Below, one piece after another: positions 9,152 through 18,773 of a stretch of 64,000 bases of DNA. A program made the position numbers and the translations under genes. The DNA is taken from positions 62,001 to 126,000 of the forward strand of contig JAGKWO010000009.1 in assembly GCA_021151835.1 (NCBI GenBank). Reading direction: 5' to 3'. This stretch comes from Gammaproteobacteria bacterium. Its GTDB lineage: Bacteria > Pseudomonadota > Gammaproteobacteria > Pseudomonadales > Cellvibrionaceae. The notes below the pieces were generated by a model. That model was not told the DNA's origin. It searched no databases and saw only the letters and a program-made list of their open reading frames with translations. Positions within the stretch are counted from its first letter, which is position 1; each line of letters starts with the position of its first letter.

Positions 9152-9934
9152 TTATTGCAAACAATCGCTGTGATTGCGCAATGCGCGACGTGCGTAGTAC
9201 GCAAAAAATGCCTGGTGGCGTTTCGGGGTTGAGGTCCAGTCGTGCGCTTCCTGCGCTAGCGTTTCATCAATCGGCTGGATATTTCCGGCTGCCATTGCGG
9301 TGAGTTGCATGCGTGCCGCGCGTTCAAATAAATGGGCGAGCATCAACGCTTCCTCTACCGTGCGGCCAGTCACCAGCAAGCCGTGGTGCGCTAAAAATAA
9401 ACAGCGTTTATGTCCCAATGCCTCGGCAATAATTTGGCCTTCACTATTACCTACGGGAATGCCCGGCCAGTGCGCGAGAAAAGCGCAATCGTTAAACAGC
9501 GGCGTGGTATCCATATGCGAAATCACCAGCGGTGTTTCGAGCATGGATAAGGTCGCCACATGAAATGGATGGGTGTGGATAATGCAATTGATCGCAGGAT
9601 TGCTGCGATAAACCCAGGTATGGAAGCGGTTGGCAGGATTGGGCATGCCTTCACCGCGCAGGCGATTCAGGTCTTCATCCACCACCAATAAATTGGATGC
9701 GGTAATTTCATCAAACCCGAGGCCCAATTGCTGGGTGTAATAGGTTCCGGGTTGATCGGCACGTGCAGTAATTTGCCCGGCCAACCCTGAATCGTGGCCG
9801 GCATCAAATAACATCCTGCAGGTGAGGGCCAGTTTTTCCGGTGTAGTCCATTGGGGAATTGTTAAATACGCTTCCATCTTTTTATGCGATTGGAGTACGA
9901 GTTCGTCTTTCGATGTAGTCAGGGTATTCGCCAT
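9152..9934 (-). CDS. class II aldolase/adducin family protein
   Basis: A 260-residue protein from the ATG at 9934, which has GAGGAA about 7 bases upstream; a longer open frame to 10102 would overlap the divergent regulator gene and lacks family similarity. Metal-binding motifs of the class II aldolase fold are clear: IHTHPFH near residue 140 and LAHHG near 198-202. Members are zinc-dependent aldolases, epimerases or decarboxylases. It is the first gene of a two-gene operon, with the DapA-like start 31 bases downstream. Confidence 0.85.
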   Translation of the reverse strand: MANTLTTSKDELVLQSHKKMEAYLTIPQWTTPEKLALTCRMLFDAGHDSGLAGQITARADQPGTYYTQQLGLGFDEITASNLLVVDEDLNRLRGEGMPNPANRFHTWVYRSNPAINCIIHTHPFHVATLSMLETPLVISHMDTTPLFNDCAFLAHWPGIPVGNSEGQIIAEALGHKRCLFLAHHGLLVTGRTVEEALMLAHLFERAARMQLTAMAAGNIQPIDETLAQEAHDWTSTPKRHQAFFAYYARRALRNHSDCLQ

Positions 9935-9999
9935 TTTTGGTTCCTCATGCTGGTGCGACGGTTGACGGGAGAGCGTCTGGCGGTAATATGCGTCGTTTT

Positions 10000-10020
10000 C
10001 TGGACCCATAAAACGTCCAG
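10000..10020. promoter_or_regulatory. inverted repeat, candidate MocR operator
   Basis: CTGGAC (10000-10005) and GTCCAG (10015-10020) form a 6-bp inverted repeat with a 9-base spacer in the 112-base divergent promoter region between the aldolase and MocR genes. MocR-type proteins commonly bind such intergenic sites; binding here is inferred. Confidence 0.4.
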
Positions 10021-10046
10021 TTTTGTAATTTATTGGGGGCCAGGTG

Positions 10047-11558
10047 ATGGGAGTATTGAGGAATTGGTATCTGACAATTGTGTTGGAGCGCACCGCGGGC
10101 ATTGCCCTCCACTTGCAGTTGGTGCAGGCAATTATCCGGGAGATCCAGCGCGGTCGTTTGTTACCTGGAGCCGCATTGCCCGGAAGCCGGACTATTGCCG
10201 ATGCCCTGTCGCTAAACCGTAAAACGGTGGTACAGGCTTATGATGAATTACTTGCACAAGGCTGGATTGAAACCCAGGCGCGCCGCGGCGCATTTGTCTC
10301 CGCACGCCTACCTGCAATTGCGCTGGAAAACGCGAATCAACCAGCAAAGCAGATTCCCGCTGCCTTTGTGGAACGGTTGCCACCGAACGGACTCGACGCA
10401 TTTTTGGAAGCCAGTGTCGAAAAACCCGGCGTTGTACGTTTTAGCGATGGCGTTCCCGATGCGCGCCTGGTGCCATTTGATGTGCTGTCGCGCGCGTATC
10501 GCCGTGCGTTGCTCCATTCGGCGCGCGCCAATCGTCTGGCTTACGATGATGCGCGTGGCAATTTATTATTGCGCGATGCTATTGCCGATATGCTCAGGGC
10601 TGAACGCGGGATGGGCGTTACCCATGCGCAGGTGTGTGTGGTCCGCGGCAGTCAAATGGGAATCTATTTAAGCGCGCGCTTATTGGCAATCAAAGATATG
10701 GCTGTCGTGGCGCAGGGTAAGGGGTGCGTAGTGATGGAGGATCTCGGTTACCCGCCTGCGCGCGAAGCCTTTGCATCATGTGGACTTGCGCTTGAATATA
10801 TCGCACAAGATTGCGCGGGTATGAATCTGGATGAATTGGAAGCGCTGTGTGGCCACCGTAAAGTCAGTGCAGTGTATGTCACACCACACCATCAATTTCC
10901 CACCACGGTAATGCTTTCCATTGAGCGGCGAATCCGTTTACTGGACCTCGCACGCCGCTATGATTTTCTTATCATCGAAGATGATTACGATCATGAATTT
11001 CATTTTTCCCATAACCCCATGTTGCCGCTGGCAAGTATGGATACCGACGGGCGCGTGATTCACATTGGTTCGCTTTCCAAGGTGCTCGCTCCGGGATTGC
11101 GTTTGGGTTATATCGCTGCGCCGGAAGCGGTAGTTAATCGTTGCATGAATGAAATTATGTTGATTGATCGCCAGGGCAATGCGCTAACCGAATTGGCGGT
11201 AGCGGAATTAATGCGCAGTGGCGAAATAAAACGGCATGTGCGCCGCGCTTTGAAAATTTACCGGGAGCGGCGCGATTATGCCGTCCAGCGCGTGGCAGAG
11301 TTAATTCCATCGGCAAGGTTTACGATTCCGTCTGGCGGATTAGCGCTATGGCTGGAGTTGGATGCGCACATGGATATGCAACGTTTGCAGCGTGATGCAT
11401 TAGCCCGGGGCGTTGCTATTTTACCCGGGCAATTATTTTCCGGGACGGGCAGGGCAATTCCTGCGTTACGACTGGGTTACGCCAGTTTGAATCAACAGGA
11501 ATTGGAGCGTGGATTAGCGGCATTGCTAGCTGCAATACAACAACAGTTTCCTGCATAG
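10047..11558 (+). CDS. MocR/PdxR-type transcriptional regulator (GntR HTH fused to aminotransferase fold)
   Basis: A 503-residue regulator. Residues 15-75 are a GntR winged helix (LPGSRTIADALSLNRKTVVQAYDEL). Residues 115-495 are a class I aminotransferase fold with the PLP-binding lysine in HIGSLSKVLAPG and the Asp/Tyr-type cofactor contacts around IIEDDYDHEF. MocR proteins sense PLP or an amino compound through this domain. An adjacent in-frame GTG at 10044 is an alternative start; GGGGG lies 7 bases before the ATG. Divergent orientation suggests it controls the aldolase/DapA-like operon. Confidence 0.9.
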   Translation: MGVLRNWYLTIVLERTAGIALHLQLVQAIIREIQRGRLLPGAALPGSRTIADALSLNRKTVVQAYDELLAQGWIETQARRGAFVSARLPAIALENANQPAKQIPAAFVERLPPNGLDAFLEASVEKPGVVRFSDGVPDARLVPFDVLSRAYRRALLHSARANRLAYDDARGNLLLRDAIADMLRAERGMGVTHAQVCVVRGSQMGIYLSARLLAIKDMAVVAQGKGCVVMEDLGYPPAREAFASCGLALEYIAQDCAGMNLDELEALCGHRKVSAVYVTPHHQFPTTVMLSIERRIRLLDLARRYDFLIIEDDYDHEFHFSHNPMLPLASMDTDGRVIHIGSLSKVLAPGLRLGYIAAPEAVVNRCMNEIMLIDRQGNALTELAVAELMRSGEIKRHVRRALKIYRERRDYAVQRVAELIPSARFTIPSGGLALWLELDAHMDMQRLQRDALARGVAILPGQLFSGTGRAIPALRLGYASLNQQELERGLAALLAAIQQQFPA

Positions 11559-11656
11559 GAGTGTACAATGCCGTTTTTGTTAATGATCTAATCCCGGCGC
11601 ATTTTTAAAAGTTAAGCGCTGTGGTGTTGTAATTTTATCAAGAGAGCTAATGTGTT

Positions 11657-12787
11657 ATGCAGGTATTTACCTTTGCTTATGCCGGGCGTGAGTTTGTGGT
11701 GGCAGTCACACCGGCGACAGGGGAAGAAACAGTCCATGTGGATGGTGAGCTGGTTTCTCATGCGCGCCATTTTAATCCTGTCAGTGAGCAGCGTTTTGAT
11801 TTGCCGGATTTGGGTGAAGTGCGCATTGCTTTTCAAATGAATTTGCCAGTGTCACGAGTGAATTACCAATTATGGATTAATGCGGTGCAGGTTCTCGGCG
11901 CAGAAGCTGAATTATCTTCTCGCCAGGATTGGCAAACGACAGATCAGCAGCAACCTGCCGGGCAAGGTTCCGGTGATGCGACGCTGGCAGAAACCAATAT
12001 CCCATCACCAAAATCCGCGCCAGCAAAAAGTAATTCGTGGATTTCACTAGGGTTGGTTGGCCTTAAATTATTAAAAACCGTACAAGTTGTGAAAGTTGCG
12101 TTACTTGCTGCATCGGTTGCCGTGTATAGCGTGATGTTTACTGTTGAGTTCGCGTTGGCATTAATCGGGGTATTGGTATTTCACGAATACGGGCATTTGC
12201 GCGCGATGAAAAAATTCGGCATTCCCACCAAAGGAATGTATTTGATTCCATTTGTGGGTGGATTGGCCGTAGGCGATTTGCCGAAAACCCGCTGGCAGGA
12301 TGTGTACATTTCCATGATGGGCCCGGTGTTCGGCTTAATCATGACGCTGGTATTTTATGTAGTTTACCTGGTAACAGAGAGTCACTTTGCAGGGCTGGTA
12401 GCATCCACCAGTGCGCTATTAAATTTATTTAATTTAATTCCGGTATATCCACTGGATGGTGGACGCGTGGTGAAATCTTTGGTGTTTTCCGGCCGCAATT
12501 ATCTGGCGCTGATTGCGCTCTTGAGTATTTCGGCTTTGTGTTTTGTGCTGGCCTGGAAGATGGGTTTTTATTTCATCACCTTTTTTATTGTAATAGGGGT
12601 GATTGATATAGTGGCGGGCTGGCGCGTTGGTCTTGCCGAGGACATTACCCCGTTGAACCGTTACGGTTTGTGGTTTTCATTGTTGTGGTATCTGGCAATT
12701 GTTGCACTCTTTTTAGGGATGATTGTAATGATTGCACAAGATGCACTGCCCGGATCTGAAATTGCGATGAAAGTTTTGTCGTCTTAA
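11657..12787 (+). CDS. site-2-protease-like M50 membrane metalloprotease
   Basis: A 376-residue polytopic membrane protein. Zinc motif HEYGH is at residues 176-180 and the second M50 motif NLIPVYPLDGG at 259-269, so both metal-binding elements are intact. An N-terminal soluble part of about 125 residues (beta-rich, then a Gln/Ser/Pro-rich linker) precedes the membrane core and is not a PDZ domain that I recognise. No sigma or anti-sigma factor gene is adjacent to suggest a substrate. A strong terminator follows, so it is probably monocistronic. Confidence 0.85.
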   Translation: MQVFTFAYAGREFVVAVTPATGEETVHVDGELVSHARHFNPVSEQRFDLPDLGEVRIAFQMNLPVSRVNYQLWINAVQVLGAEAELSSRQDWQTTDQQQPAGQGSGDATLAETNIPSPKSAPAKSNSWISLGLVGLKLLKTVQVVKVALLAASVAVYSVMFTVEFALALIGVLVFHEYGHLRAMKKFGIPTKGMYLIPFVGGLAVGDLPKTRWQDVYISMMGPVFGLIMTLVFYVVYLVTESHFAGLVASTSALLNLFNLIPVYPLDGGRVVKSLVFSGRNYLALIALLSISALCFVLAWKMGFYFITFFIVIGVIDIVAGWRVGLAEDITPLNRYGLWFSLLWYLAIVALFLGMIVMIAQDALPGSEIAMKVLSS

Positions 12788-12822
12788 TTTGCGGGAAGTG
12801 TTTTTTATTGTTTGAAAAATCC

Positions 12823-12851
12823 AAAGCCCGTCGCATGACGGGCTTTTTTTT
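12823..12851 (+). terminator. rho-independent terminator after the M50 protease gene
   Basis: A 10-bp stem (12823-12832 with 12837-12846), GCAT tetraloop and T-run, 36 bases past the stop. Confidence 0.9.
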
Positions 12852-13006
12852 ACGCATAAATCAGCAGTTGAAATTTTCTGTTCTACACTGGAATCAGGTT
12901 TGCTTGGTGATTGATTTACACCGGTTGATTTTCGTTTGTTGGAAGACAACCCAATCGATCCTCCTTAATTAACTAATAATCCAATAACTAAGAAAAGGAA
13001 ATGCTT

Positions 13007-16000
13007 ATGCACACACATACCTGTATTCCTGCGCTCCAAAAAAACTTTTCAGGATCGCCCAATAAAAATCACCACATCCGTAAAAAAATTCTGGCGACGG
13101 CAATTGGTTTTTTGGTGTCGGTGGCAATTATTGCACCGGCATCCGCGCAAATAGGAAGCGCCAGCTTGAGTGGTATTATTGAAACTCGCAACGAGCCTTA
13201 CGCGGGCGCCACTGTTACGGCAACCAATATTGCCAACGGTCACTCGGCCAAAACCGCAACTAAAGCAGATGGTAGTTATACCCTGACCGGACTGCCACCC
13301 GGGGTGTATCGAATAAGCGTTGCAGGGAAAAATCTGCAGGGCCAAAAGCCGCTTAATTTAAAAGTAGGGCAAAAAGTTAATTTCAGTATTGATCTTGAGC
13401 AAACCAATGCAGATGAGCCCATACAGGAATTGCTGGTGCTGGGCACGCAGGAAAGCGTTGCGGTTGCTGGTGAAGTAGGGACCAACATTACCCTGGAACA
13501 AATTGAAGCATTGCCGCAAACCTCGCGCAATTTTTTATCCTTTGCTGATCTGGCGCCGGGCGTGCAATTCAATGAAGGGCAGGAAGGCAGCACCAAAATT
13601 CAGGGCGGTGCGCAAAGCCCCAACGCTATTAATGTATTTATTGATGGCGTCGGGCAAAAAAATTACGTATTGCGCGGCGGCATTAGCGGGCAGGATGCCA
13701 GCCGTGGCACGCCGTTTCCGCAGTCAGCGATTGCAGAATATAAAGTGATTACCCAAAACTATTCTGCCGAATACGATCAATTAAGCAGTGCGGCTATCGT
13801 TGCGGTTACGGCATCGGGTACTAATGAATTTAAAGGTGGTTTTTTTTACGATTATACCGACGAAGGCATGCGTGAAAAAAATCCCAATGAATTGAAAGTG
13901 TATAAAAAAACGCCCAGCCGGAAAATACAGTACGGTGCCAATGTGGGTGGACCTATCATCCAGGATAGGTTGCATTTCTTTTTGGCATACGAGGGAAAAA
14001 GCAATAACGATCCGCGCAATGTGACGGTGGGTTCCGGTTACGACATCGCGCTCTTGCCTGAAGGTATTCGTAGCCAGTTGGGTGGCGTTAGCGCCGCATT
14101 TGAAGAAGATTTAATTTTTGGAAAACTCAGTTACGCGATTAATGATGACCAAAAACTTGAGCTTACTGCCAAGTACCGCGATGAAACCGAACTAACCGGT
14201 ATCGGCGGCCAGGAAGTATTGAGTTTTGGTACCGATAAGGAAAACGAAGAAACCCGGTGGGTGTTGAGCCACAATTGGCGCAGTGGAGATTGGTTAAATG
14301 ATTTTCGCATCACTTATGAGGATTACACCTTTAATCCGCGTCCGCATACCATTGGTAACGGCGTAGTGCTATTTAATGCTGCCGACCGATTGGTGCTGAA
14401 TACCGGCGCGGGTCGCGACTATCAGGAAAAGAGCCAATCCGGTTGGGGGTTGCAGGAAGATTTTACGTACACAGCACTGCTCAACCACAAAATAAAAACC
14501 GGTTTTAAATATAAATCAGTTGAATTGTCATCGGCGGAACAGCAACCATTCAATCCGCAATATCGCTACAACATCGATTATTCATGGGCACAACCTTACC
14601 GGGTGGAATGGGGCGCACCCCTGGCCGGAATTGGTGACGGTACGACGCGTAGCGATAACGAACAAATCGGGATTTATATCCAGGATGATTGGGATCTAAC
14701 GGAAAAATTAACTGTTAATTTAGGTGTGCGTTGGGATTATGAAAAATCCGATGCATATCTGGATTATCAGACGCCTGCCGCTGTCGTGACTGCTTTGCGC
14801 AATTGGCCGAATTTAAATAATTCCAATATCAATGTGAATGACTACATTAGCACCGGCAATAATCGCGATACATTTACCGGCGCATGGCAGCCGCGTGCCG
14901 GTTTTAGTTACGACATAGGCACTGGTTATAATCTGGTGTTATTCGGTGGCGCCGGCCGCGCTTACGACCGCAATTTGTTTGATAATTTACAGCTTGAAGC
15001 AACCAAAGCGACCTTCCCGACCTACAGTATTAATTTTGATTCAGAAGATCCGCAACACAATTGTGACCCGGCCGTGGAAACCAATTGTGCGGTATGGGAC
15101 CCGAAATATTTAACGCGCGCAGGTTTGGATGAATTGCTTTATTTGAACAGCGGGGCGGGCCGTGAGGTCTATCTGGTAAACAATGATTTAAAAACGCCTT
15201 ACTCGGATCAATTCAGTTTGGGAGTGCGCGCTTCCCTGGGCAATTGGGAAACCGAGGCAAGCCTGTCACATATTGAAAGCCATGATGGTTTTGTCTGGAT
15301 GCTGATCAACCGTCGCCCTGACGGCACTTTTTTTGAGCCGGGCGCCAGTTGGGGGCAACCCTGGGGGTTTGGTATTCCCGGTTACAGTAATGGTTTGATC
15401 GGCATGAACGGATTGGAGTCAGAAGCTGATTCATTGTATTTGAAACTGGATAAACCCAAAGGTGATGAGTTCTGGGGCGTGACCATTGCGTACACCTATA
15501 CGGATGCGCAGGAAAATCGCAAATCCGGTGAGGAGTTCGCACTGGATTATCCGAGCATGGATGACTACACCTGGTTCGATTCTACCTCCGTCCCTGAACA
15601 TCGCCTGGTAATTGCGGCGTTATTTGATTTGCCGGGCGGCATAGATTTTTCGGCGAAATTAAATCTGGAGAGTGTGAAAACCTACATGGGGACTGATTGC
15701 CGCGCGGGGTGGAACGCCTGTAAGTACAACACCTTCAAACCGGAAGGCGACGGGTTTATTGGTTTCAAACAACTGGATATCGCATTCAGTAAAAAAATTC
15801 CCACCCATTGGTTATCGCCCGATAGTGAACTGGGTTTGCGCCTGGACATTCTCAACGTCACCAATGCGGTAAATTACGGCGGGTACCAGGATTGGCATGG
15901 CGCCCCGGGCGAAGATTTGCCAGCCAATTTTGCGCAACCGAATGATACTTTTGATGGTCCACCGACCACGCTTAAACTGGGCGTTAATTGGAATTGGTAG
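13007..16000 (+). CDS. TonB-dependent receptor, Oar-like with N-terminal carboxypeptidase-regulatory domain
   Basis: A 997-residue receptor from the ATG at 13007; an ATG at 13001 is only one base from the AAGGA site, so the second is preferred. A signal peptide ends near APASA-QIG. Residues about 45-125 are a carboxypeptidase-regulatory-like/CnaB-type domain (YAGATVTATNIANG, DGSYTLTGLPPGVYRI). A plug (SFADLAPGVQFNEG, INVFIDGVGQKNYVLRGG) and a barrel follow. This is the Oar/TonB-CarboxypepD_reg type; such receptors are often linked to peptide or glycan uptake. The substrate is unknown. Confidence 0.9.
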   Translation: MHTHTCIPALQKNFSGSPNKNHHIRKKILATAIGFLVSVAIIAPASAQIGSASLSGIIETRNEPYAGATVTATNIANGHSAKTATKADGSYTLTGLPPGVYRISVAGKNLQGQKPLNLKVGQKVNFSIDLEQTNADEPIQELLVLGTQESVAVAGEVGTNITLEQIEALPQTSRNFLSFADLAPGVQFNEGQEGSTKIQGGAQSPNAINVFIDGVGQKNYVLRGGISGQDASRGTPFPQSAIAEYKVITQNYSAEYDQLSSAAIVAVTASGTNEFKGGFFYDYTDEGMREKNPNELKVYKKTPSRKIQYGANVGGPIIQDRLHFFLAYEGKSNNDPRNVTVGSGYDIALLPEGIRSQLGGVSAAFEEDLIFGKLSYAINDDQKLELTAKYRDETELTGIGGQEVLSFGTDKENEETRWVLSHNWRSGDWLNDFRITYEDYTFNPRPHTIGNGVVLFNAADRLVLNTGAGRDYQEKSQSGWGLQEDFTYTALLNHKIKTGFKYKSVELSSAEQQPFNPQYRYNIDYSWAQPYRVEWGAPLAGIGDGTTRSDNEQIGIYIQDDWDLTEKLTVNLGVRWDYEKSDAYLDYQTPAAVVTALRNWPNLNNSNINVNDYISTGNNRDTFTGAWQPRAGFSYDIGTGYNLVLFGGAGRAYDRNLFDNLQLEATKATFPTYSINFDSEDPQHNCDPAVETNCAVWDPKYLTRAGLDELLYLNSGAGREVYLVNNDLKTPYSDQFSLGVRASLGNWETEASLSHIESHDGFVWMLINRRPDGTFFEPGASWGQPWGFGIPGYSNGLIGMNGLESEADSLYLKLDKPKGDEFWGVTIAYTYTDAQENRKSGEEFALDYPSMDDYTWFDSTSVPEHRLVIAALFDLPGGIDFSAKLNLESVKTYMGTDCRAGWNACKYNTFKPEGDGFIGFKQLDIAFSKKIPTHWLSPDSELGLRLDILNVTNAVNYGGYQDWHGAPGEDLPANFAQPNDTFDGPPTTLKLGVNWNW

Positions 16001-16086
16001 CGCCTATGGAGGCCACAATACGGAATTTAAAGGCTAGCTAAACCCGTCACCTGTTTCACTGTTTACTTGTTGGTGAGTGGCGATAA

Positions 16087-16115
16087 AAAAATCCCCGGAC
16101 ATGCCGGGGATTTTT
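16087..16115. terminator. bidirectional rho-independent terminator
   Basis: Stem of 9 G/C-rich pairs extended by A/T pairs (16087-16098 with 16104-16115) between the converging receptor and lipoprotein genes. Confidence 0.85.
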
Positions 16116-16139
16116 ATTTATTGAAAAGCAAAATTTACG

Positions 16140-16697
16140 TTATAGAAAAGGATCTTCTTCATCGGCCGGGAAGTAGCGCTCTGCTGTTATCACCGCCGGT
16201 TTGATTTTATGGGCGAGTAAATCATCGACATCCTGGTTTACACGGTTTACCAATTCCAGCGCCTGATCGCGGTCCAATGATTCCAGCAAGGCGTTCCCCC
16301 AGATGGACACATGGCGTAAATAAATGGTGCGGGTATCGGATTTTTTTGCCCACTCGGAAGATACCTGGCGGCCAATGCGATCAACTTTGATCTTGATTTC
16401 TTTTGCCTGGGCGGGGTCGTCAATCTGTGCCAGCAATTCGTCTGTCATTTTGGTCCAGCCGCGACCATAGAGTTCCCAGCCATTGTAAAACCGGACAATC
16501 CAGGTCAGGTATTCCTCCCGGGTCTGGACTTCTTTATTAATTTTGTCAGCTTCAAATGTCTCCAGAAAATAAGCTCGCGGTGGCATGGTTGCGGGCCAGT
16601 TTTCATCGCGTGCCATTTTTTGGGTACTACAGGCAAACAAACTGGAAACCAGCACCAGGAGTGCCAGCAAACGAAAGAAAGGTGCGGTGTTCTGCAT
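16140..16697 (-). CDS. predicted lipoprotein, unknown function
   Basis: A 185-residue protein with a lipoprotein signal peptide (hydrophobic residues 8-22, lipobox LFAC with Cys23). The mature part is mostly helical and charged, with no catalytic motif. Aspartate at position +2 of the mature protein is absent (C-S-T-Q), so outer-membrane sorting is likely by the Lol rule. I do not recognise the family. It precedes no co-directional close neighbour and ends at a terminator. Confidence 0.65.
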   Translation of the reverse strand: MQNTAPFFRLLALLVLVSSLFACSTQKMARDENWPATMPPRAYFLETFEADKINKEVQTREEYLTWIVRFYNGWELYGRGWTKMTDELLAQIDDPAQAKEIKIKVDRIGRQVSSEWAKKSDTRTIYLRHVSIWGNALLESLDRDQALELVNRVNQDVDDLLAHKIKPAVITAERYFPADEEDPFL

Positions 16698-16877
16698 AGA
16701 TAACTAAAAAGCTCTGGGGTTGATCGGTCGGGTGAGTCTGACGCGGGTTTGTTGCAATAGTATAAAAGCAGGAACGGGCAGAAAAACAGTGCCCTCTGGT
16801 ACGACTCTCAGAATATTCTGTTTAGTTCCGGCAGGAATATCCTGCCGGTCTGTATAAGTTGGCAAACGGGAGGGGGA

Positions 16878-18521
16878 TTAGCGCTCGCGGCCACCACGGA
16901 TTTCGCTGCGCTCATTGGATGCTCGGCCCTCTCTGCCACCACCGCCGCTATCGCGAAACCTTTCTATGCGTTCAGCGCGTGGCTCTGCCCGTGGTTGTTC
17001 AAAACGTTCGATGCGCTGTTCCATTCTTGGTTGTTCCATTCTCGGTTGTTCGATACGCGATTCTGCACGTTGCTCTCTTTGGCTTTGGCTTTGGCTTTGG
17101 CTTTGGATTCGGCTTTGTGTCTGGCGATCAGCACGCTGTTCCTGCGGGCGTTCATAGCGCGGTGTTTGTGTGCGTTCAATACGTTGCGGGTTCAACCGCT
17201 CTTGTGGCGTGCGACTTTCCGACTGGCGAATAGTGCCGCGGTTTTCCGGGGCATTTTGTTCACGGTCTGCATCGCGATTGCCGTTCCAGCGCGGGTTGGC
17301 CGTTGCGTTTTGGCCATCATTGCGTAGCGTGCCCAAATTGCGCTCATTGGTGCGGGTATTCATGCGTTCACGCAATTGTTCGGCACGCGCCTGGGGGCGT
17401 TCATTACCGGTGCGAATAGTTCGATCCGCCGGTGTAGTAATCTGCCCGGCCTGGCGACGTTCAAGGCGTTGCTGGAATTCGTCGGAGCGATTCTGGCGCT
17501 GGTTCCGCGCCTGGTTAGGCGCGATATTGGGATTATTGCGCACCCGGTTATCGCCGCGCATTTCATTCCCGCGCCGTTCTTCGCCGCGTAAGTTGGCGCG
17601 GTAGTTCTGTGAATCGCGGAAACTTTCGCGCGGGCTGTTAAAGCGCTCGCGGGTGCGGTTATCGTAATAGGCAACGCCGCGTCTATGGGTAGGGTTGTGG
17701 CTCCAGCGTGTGGCATCCACATGGCGAACTACACTGCGGCTATCGTAAAAACGATGGCCATGATGGTGGTGGCGATCTACCACATAAACGCGGCGATCAC
17801 GCCAGTGACAACCGCTGAAATAAAACTGCGGGCCGATGTAAACCCGTGGCCCCCAATAAAAACCACTGACAAATACGTAGCTACTGGGGTAGGTCCAGTA
17901 AACCGGTGGATAATCCGGCCACCACCAACTGCCGTAAACGACACGGGTGTCGTAGGCTGGTACATAAACCACGCGTTCAACACTGGGTTCAATAACGATA
18001 GTTTTTTCTTCGCGAATTACCCGCACATGCTCAACTTTATCCAGGTGACCGGATGCATAGGCGCGGTTGCGTAGTTTTTGCACGCTATCCATTACCCGTT
18101 CTTCATCGGCGAGGAAAGCGTCACCCAATTGTTGGGTCCAATCCAGGTCTTCGCTCATGCGGCGCAAAATATCGGGAAAGGCGACCAGCGCTTTTACGCT
18201 GGGGTCCCAATCGCGGTTGTCCACTGCATCTACGGCGTCATCACCTTTATAGCGGGTATTGTTACGCGCCCAGCGATCTGCCTCCACGACTTCCAGCGGG
18301 TAAGTAGATGCAATTAGCACATGCGATAACACCGTGTCCGGGTACAGTGCAACGGGCGCGAGTAACGAATCCAACTGCGCCTCGCTGAAACTGGCTTGCG
18401 CTGCCGTGGTGCTATAACTGGTGCGATCCACCGCCTGGCTGGTGGTGCAGCCTGCCATCAGGGATATTAACAGGCCGATGGTTAACGCAAGTTTGCCGGG
18501 GCGTTGCAGTAACTGGCTCAT
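16878..18521 (-). CDS. DUF3300 domain lipoprotein with Arg/Gln-rich tail
   Basis: A 547-residue protein with lipobox LMAGC (Cys25). Residues about 40-240 match the DUF3300 type: LLAPVALYPDTVLSHVLIASTYPLEV, then ADRWARNN and Tyr/Trp-rich VYVPAYDTRVVYG. Residues 270-547 are low-complexity, rich in Arg, Gln, Glu and Asn, with a run of Ser-Gln pairs encoded by a hexanucleotide repeat. The tail is very basic and could bind nucleic acid or acidic polysaccharide; that is inference. Opposite-strand open frames over the tail are composition shadows. Confidence 0.8.
   Translation of the reverse strand: MSQLLQRPGKLALTIGLLISLMAGCTTSQAVDRTSYSTTAAQASFSEAQLDSLLAPVALYPDTVLSHVLIASTYPLEVVEADRWARNNTRYKGDDAVDAVDNRDWDPSVKALVAFPDILRRMSEDLDWTQQLGDAFLADEERVMDSVQKLRNRAYASGHLDKVEHVRVIREEKTIVIEPSVERVVYVPAYDTRVVYGSWWWPDYPPVYWTYPSSYVFVSGFYWGPRVYIGPQFYFSGCHWRDRRVYVVDRHHHHGHRFYDSRSVVRHVDATRWSHNPTHRRGVAYYDNRTRERFNSPRESFRDSQNYRANLRGEERRGNEMRGDNRVRNNPNIAPNQARNQRQNRSDEFQQRLERRQAGQITTPADRTIRTGNERPQARAEQLRERMNTRTNERNLGTLRNDGQNATANPRWNGNRDADREQNAPENRGTIRQSESRTPQERLNPQRIERTQTPRYERPQEQRADRQTQSRIQSQSQSQSQREQRAESRIEQPRMEQPRMEQRIERFEQPRAEPRAERIERFRDSGGGGREGRASNERSEIRGGRER
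17078..17106. repeat. hexanucleotide tandem repeat TTTGGC
   Basis: Four perfect head-to-tail copies of TTTGGC plus a partial fifth, inside the DUF3300 gene, where they encode Ser-Gln dipeptides. Copy-number change would keep the frame. Confidence 0.85.
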
Positions 18522-18703
18522 GATGTTCTCGCTCGCTCATCGCGCGTTGGGTTTATTAAGATAGTGTTCCCTTGGGCTGTCGCAGGCAACAGAAATTCCC
18601 GGGATTGCCTCATATATAGGCGCGCGGCGCTTAATGCTGGCTGAACTGATTGCAGGCGAGGAGAGATAACCTATGAAGATGAATCCCGCCACGCCGTTCT
18701 TGC

Positions 18704-18731
18704 TTGACTAATCGGGTGCCGCCCCGATAAT
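18704..18731 (+). promoter_or_regulatory. sigma-70 promoter of minCDE
   Basis: TTGACT (18704-18709), 16-base spacer, GATAAT (18726-18731), 42 bases before the minC ATG. Near-consensus in both boxes. Confidence 0.7.
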
Positions 18732-18773
18732 GGCGCACTTCCCTAAAATCGACTTATAAGCCGAGATTCGCGC

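Noticed and set aside
16859..18317. Many plus-strand open frames over the DUF3300 gene
   Set aside because: Composition shadows of an Arg/Gln-rich gene; no start signals or domains.
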